Positions 61,718 to 64,000 of a DNA stretch of 64,000 bases are shown here, one piece after another. The DNA comes from Cytophagaceae bacterium (lineage in GTDB: Bacteria; Bacteroidota; Bacteroidia; Cytophagales; UBA9547). A model generated the notes under the pieces. The model did not search any database and was not told where the DNA came from. It worked only from the letters and a program-made list of their open reading frames with translations. Position 1 is the stretch's first letter, and each line of letters opens with the position of its first letter. A program made the position numbers and the translations under genes. Location: NCBI GenBank assembly GCA_027488865.1, contig JAIYAU010000030.1:1-64000 (forward strand), in the 5' to 3' direction.

Positions 61718-62785
61718 CTAACTAAGAATAGGAGTTAAATCCCATTTTTCAGCAATATCGTAAAAAATAGTACCATTTTTAACTTTTAATGGAGATTGGA
61801 TGTTATTATTATACAGATTTCCAGTGCCAAGCCCATGAACTTTATGTGGGTCTAAATGGCTTGCAAGCTGAGCGATTGTATTTAGCCCAATATTTGATTC
61901 AAGGGCAGAAGTAATCCAGTAACCGATTTTTTTGGTTTTAGCCAGCTCTACCCATTCAATGGTTGCTTTAATACCACCTAATAAAGATGGCTTCAGAACA
62001 ATATAACTAGGTTTGATTTTGTCTAAAAGATAATGTTTGGCATTGATTTCATGTACACCTATAAGTTCTTCATCTAAGGCTATAGGAATGTAGGATTTAG
62101 AAACTACTGCATGCATCATATTTGGATAACCTGCCGTAATCGGTTGTTCAATTGAATGGATCTGATATTTACTATAATCAAAAATTTTTTTCAAAGCTGA
62201 TGTTCTTTCCCATGCGCCGTTGGCATCTAGCCTGATTACAAGTTTATCTTGACTTGGCATTGATTTTCTTAGTTTTTCTATGAGCTGGAGTTCTTCACGG
62301 TGGCGCAGCGAACCAACCTTAAACTTAATACAAGTATAACCTTCCTCTATTTTTTCCATGGCTTGGTTATACATTTCATTAACGTTGTTCATCCACACCA
62401 ATCCATTAATGTGTATTTTCTCAATGCCATTATAAAAAAAAGTATCAAATATTTTACGTTTGCCACCTAACTTTAGATCCAACCATGCGGTTTCAAGTGC
62501 AAAACGAATGGAAGGAAATTCTAACGGGACCAAAGTATAAATGTCATTTATGGATTTTATTAAACTGACTTTTGATAGTATGGTGCCTAATGTTTCTTCA
62601 AAATCAAGTCTATCATCGATACTAAGATTTTTTATCAAACTTGCCTCGCCAATTCCCACCAAATTTAAATTGTTCGTATCTTCTAGTATAATAAACCAAG
62701 TATCTTTTTCTTTTAGCACACCACGAGATGTGCCAGCATCAAATTTAAATTGAAGCGTGTATTTTTTGAATTTTGCTATTAACAT
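61718..62785 (-). CDS. menC: o-Succinylbenzoate synthase-like enolase-superfamily enzyme
   Basis: From ATG 62785 the protein has 355 residues (19 codons downstream of an in-frame TTG). It is a member of the muconate-lactonising/OSBS branch. The catalytic KxK is CIKFKVGS. Metal ligands are in RLDANGAW, SIEQPI and IALDEELIG, and the second lysine is in IVLKPSLLGG. The ending TSALESNIGL and HGLGTGNLY is typical of MenC, which makes o-succinylbenzoate for menaquinone. Dipeptide epimerases share the fold, so the specific name is a good but not certain call. Confidence 0.75.
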   Translation of the reverse strand: MLIAKFKKYTLQFKFDAGTSRGVLKEKDTWFIILEDTNNLNLVGIGEASLIKNLSIDDRLDFEETLGTILSKVSLIKSINDIYTLVPLEFPSIRFALETAWLDLKLGGKRKIFDTFFYNGIEKIHINGLVWMNNVNEMYNQAMEKIEEGYTCIKFKVGSLRHREELQLIEKLRKSMPSQDKLVIRLDANGAWERTSALKKIFDYSKYQIHSIEQPITAGYPNMMHAVVSKSYIPIALDEELIGVHEINAKHYLLDKIKPSYIVLKPSLLGGIKATIEWVELAKTKKIGYWITSALESNIGLNTIAQLASHLDPHKVHGLGTGNLYNNNIQSPLKVKNGTIFYDIAEKWDLTPILS

Positions 62786-63114
62786 TGGGTTAGTGAGGTT
62801 ATAAATAATTTTATTAAGGTAACTGAAGTCTTTTGTCACCAATTATTATTAATTATTTAAAAACTAATTATAGAAATCGACAATTAAGTAATGAGATTTT
62901 ACGAATCAATTTTATGCTGGGTTATTGTTATAATAATCTATCTTGGAGATAATATTACATCAACTTTAACCTATTTATATTGTGTATTAACATACAAATT
63001 TGGCAAAAATTACTTAATAATAAAGATAAGTAGATAAAAAAATATTATTTTAAACCCCTAATAGCAAGTATTAAGCATGAGTTATGGCATAAATATAGCT
63101 AAGGGTGTTTAAAT
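62786..63114. other. A+T-rich intergenic region, nothing recognised
   Basis: About 330 bp between the CPBP gene and the menC-like gene, both on the minus strand. No ORF, hairpin with T run, or consensus promoter stands out. Confidence 0.5.
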
Positions 63115-64000
63115 TTATCGATGAAAATAGGTTTGTAAAAAAGCAGCTGCTTCCATAGAAAACGCCACACCCAAGTGTATACAAATACCTCCATAAATGG
63201 ACCTGGTATAATAAGCGATTATACCTAAAATTGAACCACCAAATATTGCGCTAATGGTTTCACCCATAGGTTTGCCAAAATGAATAATACAATATAAACT
63301 TACCATAGGCATGACTGTAGCCTTCCCCATCACATCAGCCAAGGCTAGTATCAAAAAGCCTCTAAAAAAAAGTTCAACAGACACAAAATCAAGGCCATAA
63401 CAAAATTCAAAGATTAGTATAGTATAGATTTTTGGAATATCCCAATATTGGGTCACTCCAAAATCTTTGTATACAGGATAGGTTTTTTGGAAATCTTGTT
63501 GAAAAGATGCCCAGGAGATTAATGGAATCATTATAAACATCATTAATAGGTATGGTTTGTATTCAAATTTACCTTTGGCTAATCCATAAAATGACATTTT
63601 TTTTCTATCGGTATAATACCAATAAATGGATATCGGAATAACGTATAATAAAAAACTTATTAAATTATTTAAGCATTTGCGAATAAACCACATTTCTGAA
63701 AATACTTCAAAAGTGTGTTCGAGCCATACCCTATGCCAAAAAAAACATTCATTAAATGTGAGAGTTAGAATTGCTATAAAACTTACAAACCAAAATTTTT
63801 TAAGTTTCAAATAATTGGCTTGTGGATGCATAAAAGCATAGGTGATCGCAGTAAAATAATATGGAATGCCGTAATAAACAAATGTAAAAATGAAATGCCA
63901 CACTGTTCTTTTGTAACTCTCTAGTATGGTGTTTTCGAAATCATATTTATAATTGAAATATATGCAAAAAGCTAAAAATATTGTTTGTATTAAGTAGAAT
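63115..64000 (-). CDS. CPBP-type intramembrane protease homologue (partial, 5' end outside window)
   Basis: The frame remains open without a stop from 63115 to the right edge, reading IQTIFLAFCIYFNYKYDFEN before the GTG at 63903, so the start lies outside. About 295 codons are visible with 7-8 helices. The CPBP (CAAX protease) motifs are VELFFRGFL, HFGKP and HLGVAF. The usual pair EE-x-x-x-R is V-E-L-F-F-R here, so the first of two glutamates is replaced by valine. The protein may be an inactive or altered member. Confidence 0.8.
   Translation of the reverse strand, partial: FYLIQTIFLAFCIYFNYKYDFENTILESYKRTVWHFIFTFVYYGIPYYFTAITYAFMHPQANYLKLKKFWFVSFIAILTLTFNECFFWHRVWLEHTFEVFSEMWFIRKCLNNLISFLLYVIPISIYWYYTDRKKMSFYGLAKGKFEYKPYLLMMFIMIPLISWASFQQDFQKTYPVYKDFGVTQYWDIPKIYTILIFEFCYGLDFVSVELFFRGFLILALADVMGKATVMPMVSLYCIIHFGKPMGETISAIFGGSILGIIAYYTRSIYGGICIHLGVAFSMEAAAFLQTYFHR

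Noticed and set aside
1-64000. tRNA, rRNA, CRISPR arrays, riboswitches
   Set aside because: I looked for cloverleaf arms with TTCGA loops, regular spacer-repeat arrays and known riboswitch cores and saw none.

Overview
The window is a 64-kb piece of an A+T-rich chromosome from a member of the Bacteroidota. The evidence is mutually consistent: several secreted proteins end in type IX secretion (T9SS) sorting domains, lipoproteins carry SC or AC lipoboxes, Bacteroidota-restricted families such as DUF4290 and TlpA/DUF4369 are present, Shine-Dalgarno signals are largely absent, and promoters fit the Bacteroidota consensus TTG-N19/20-TAnnTTTG. I cannot place it below phylum. No tRNA, rRNA, CRISPR array, integrase or intact insertion sequence was seen.

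Layout. (1) 1-11.2 kb is an accessory region of secreted and surface proteins. It holds a 14-repeat propeller protein cut by the left edge, an LRR protein with a T9SS tail, two secreted unknowns (one resembling the GldM/PorM C-terminal domain), an Rpn-type PD-(D/E)XK nuclease, and a three-gene minus-strand set (lipoprotein, collagen-like lipoprotein, FG-GAP/VCBS protein) behind a Crp/Fnr-type regulator. (2) 11.4-19.5 kb is a polysaccharide island: a dTDP-sugar 3,4-ketoisomerase, a GNAT acyltransferase, a broken acyl carrier protein, a sugar aminotransferase, a GT2 glycosyltransferase and two multi-pass membrane proteins. It is bracketed by a 63-bp direct repeat that is a copy of the ftsZ terminator, which suggests insertion next to ftsZ. 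A frameshifted gene remnant lies at its right end. (3) 19.5-35.3 kb is a complete minus-strand dcw cluster: mraZ, rsmH, ftsL-like, ftsI, murE, mraY, murD, ftsW, murG, murC, ftsQ, ftsA, ftsZ, with an unrecognised 46-codon ORF between murG and murC. Three MraZ boxes at exact 10-bp spacing overlap the promoter ahead of mraZ. (4) 35.7-63.9 kb is mostly housekeeping: rfbA, a NUDIX hydrolase, a tandem amidohydrolase, an initiating sugar-phosphate transferase, a deoxyhypusine-synthase-like enzyme, a TlpA lipoprotein, gatB, an MpaB-type oxygenase, a MOSC protein, murA with DUF4290, DUF1415, lipoprotein MsrB, an orphan peptide-binding lipoprotein, exonuclease III, a ZIP transporter, a LysM transglycosylase, gatA, tatA, a VanY-type peptidase with a Tat-like signal, a VIT/CCC1 transporter, menC-like and a CPBP membrane protein cut by the right edge.

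Functional links. RfbA can supply dTDP-glucose for the island's isomerase and aminotransferase (rmlB is not in the window), and the initiating sugar-phosphate transferase may start the same glycan. MurA, the dcw enzymes, the transglycosylase and the VanY-type peptidase make and trim peptidoglycan. The most unusual items are the acyl carrier protein whose phosphopantetheine serine codon is a stop, the duplicated ftsZ terminator around the sugar island, and the bacterial deoxyhypusine-synthase homologue that keeps the catalytic lysine.
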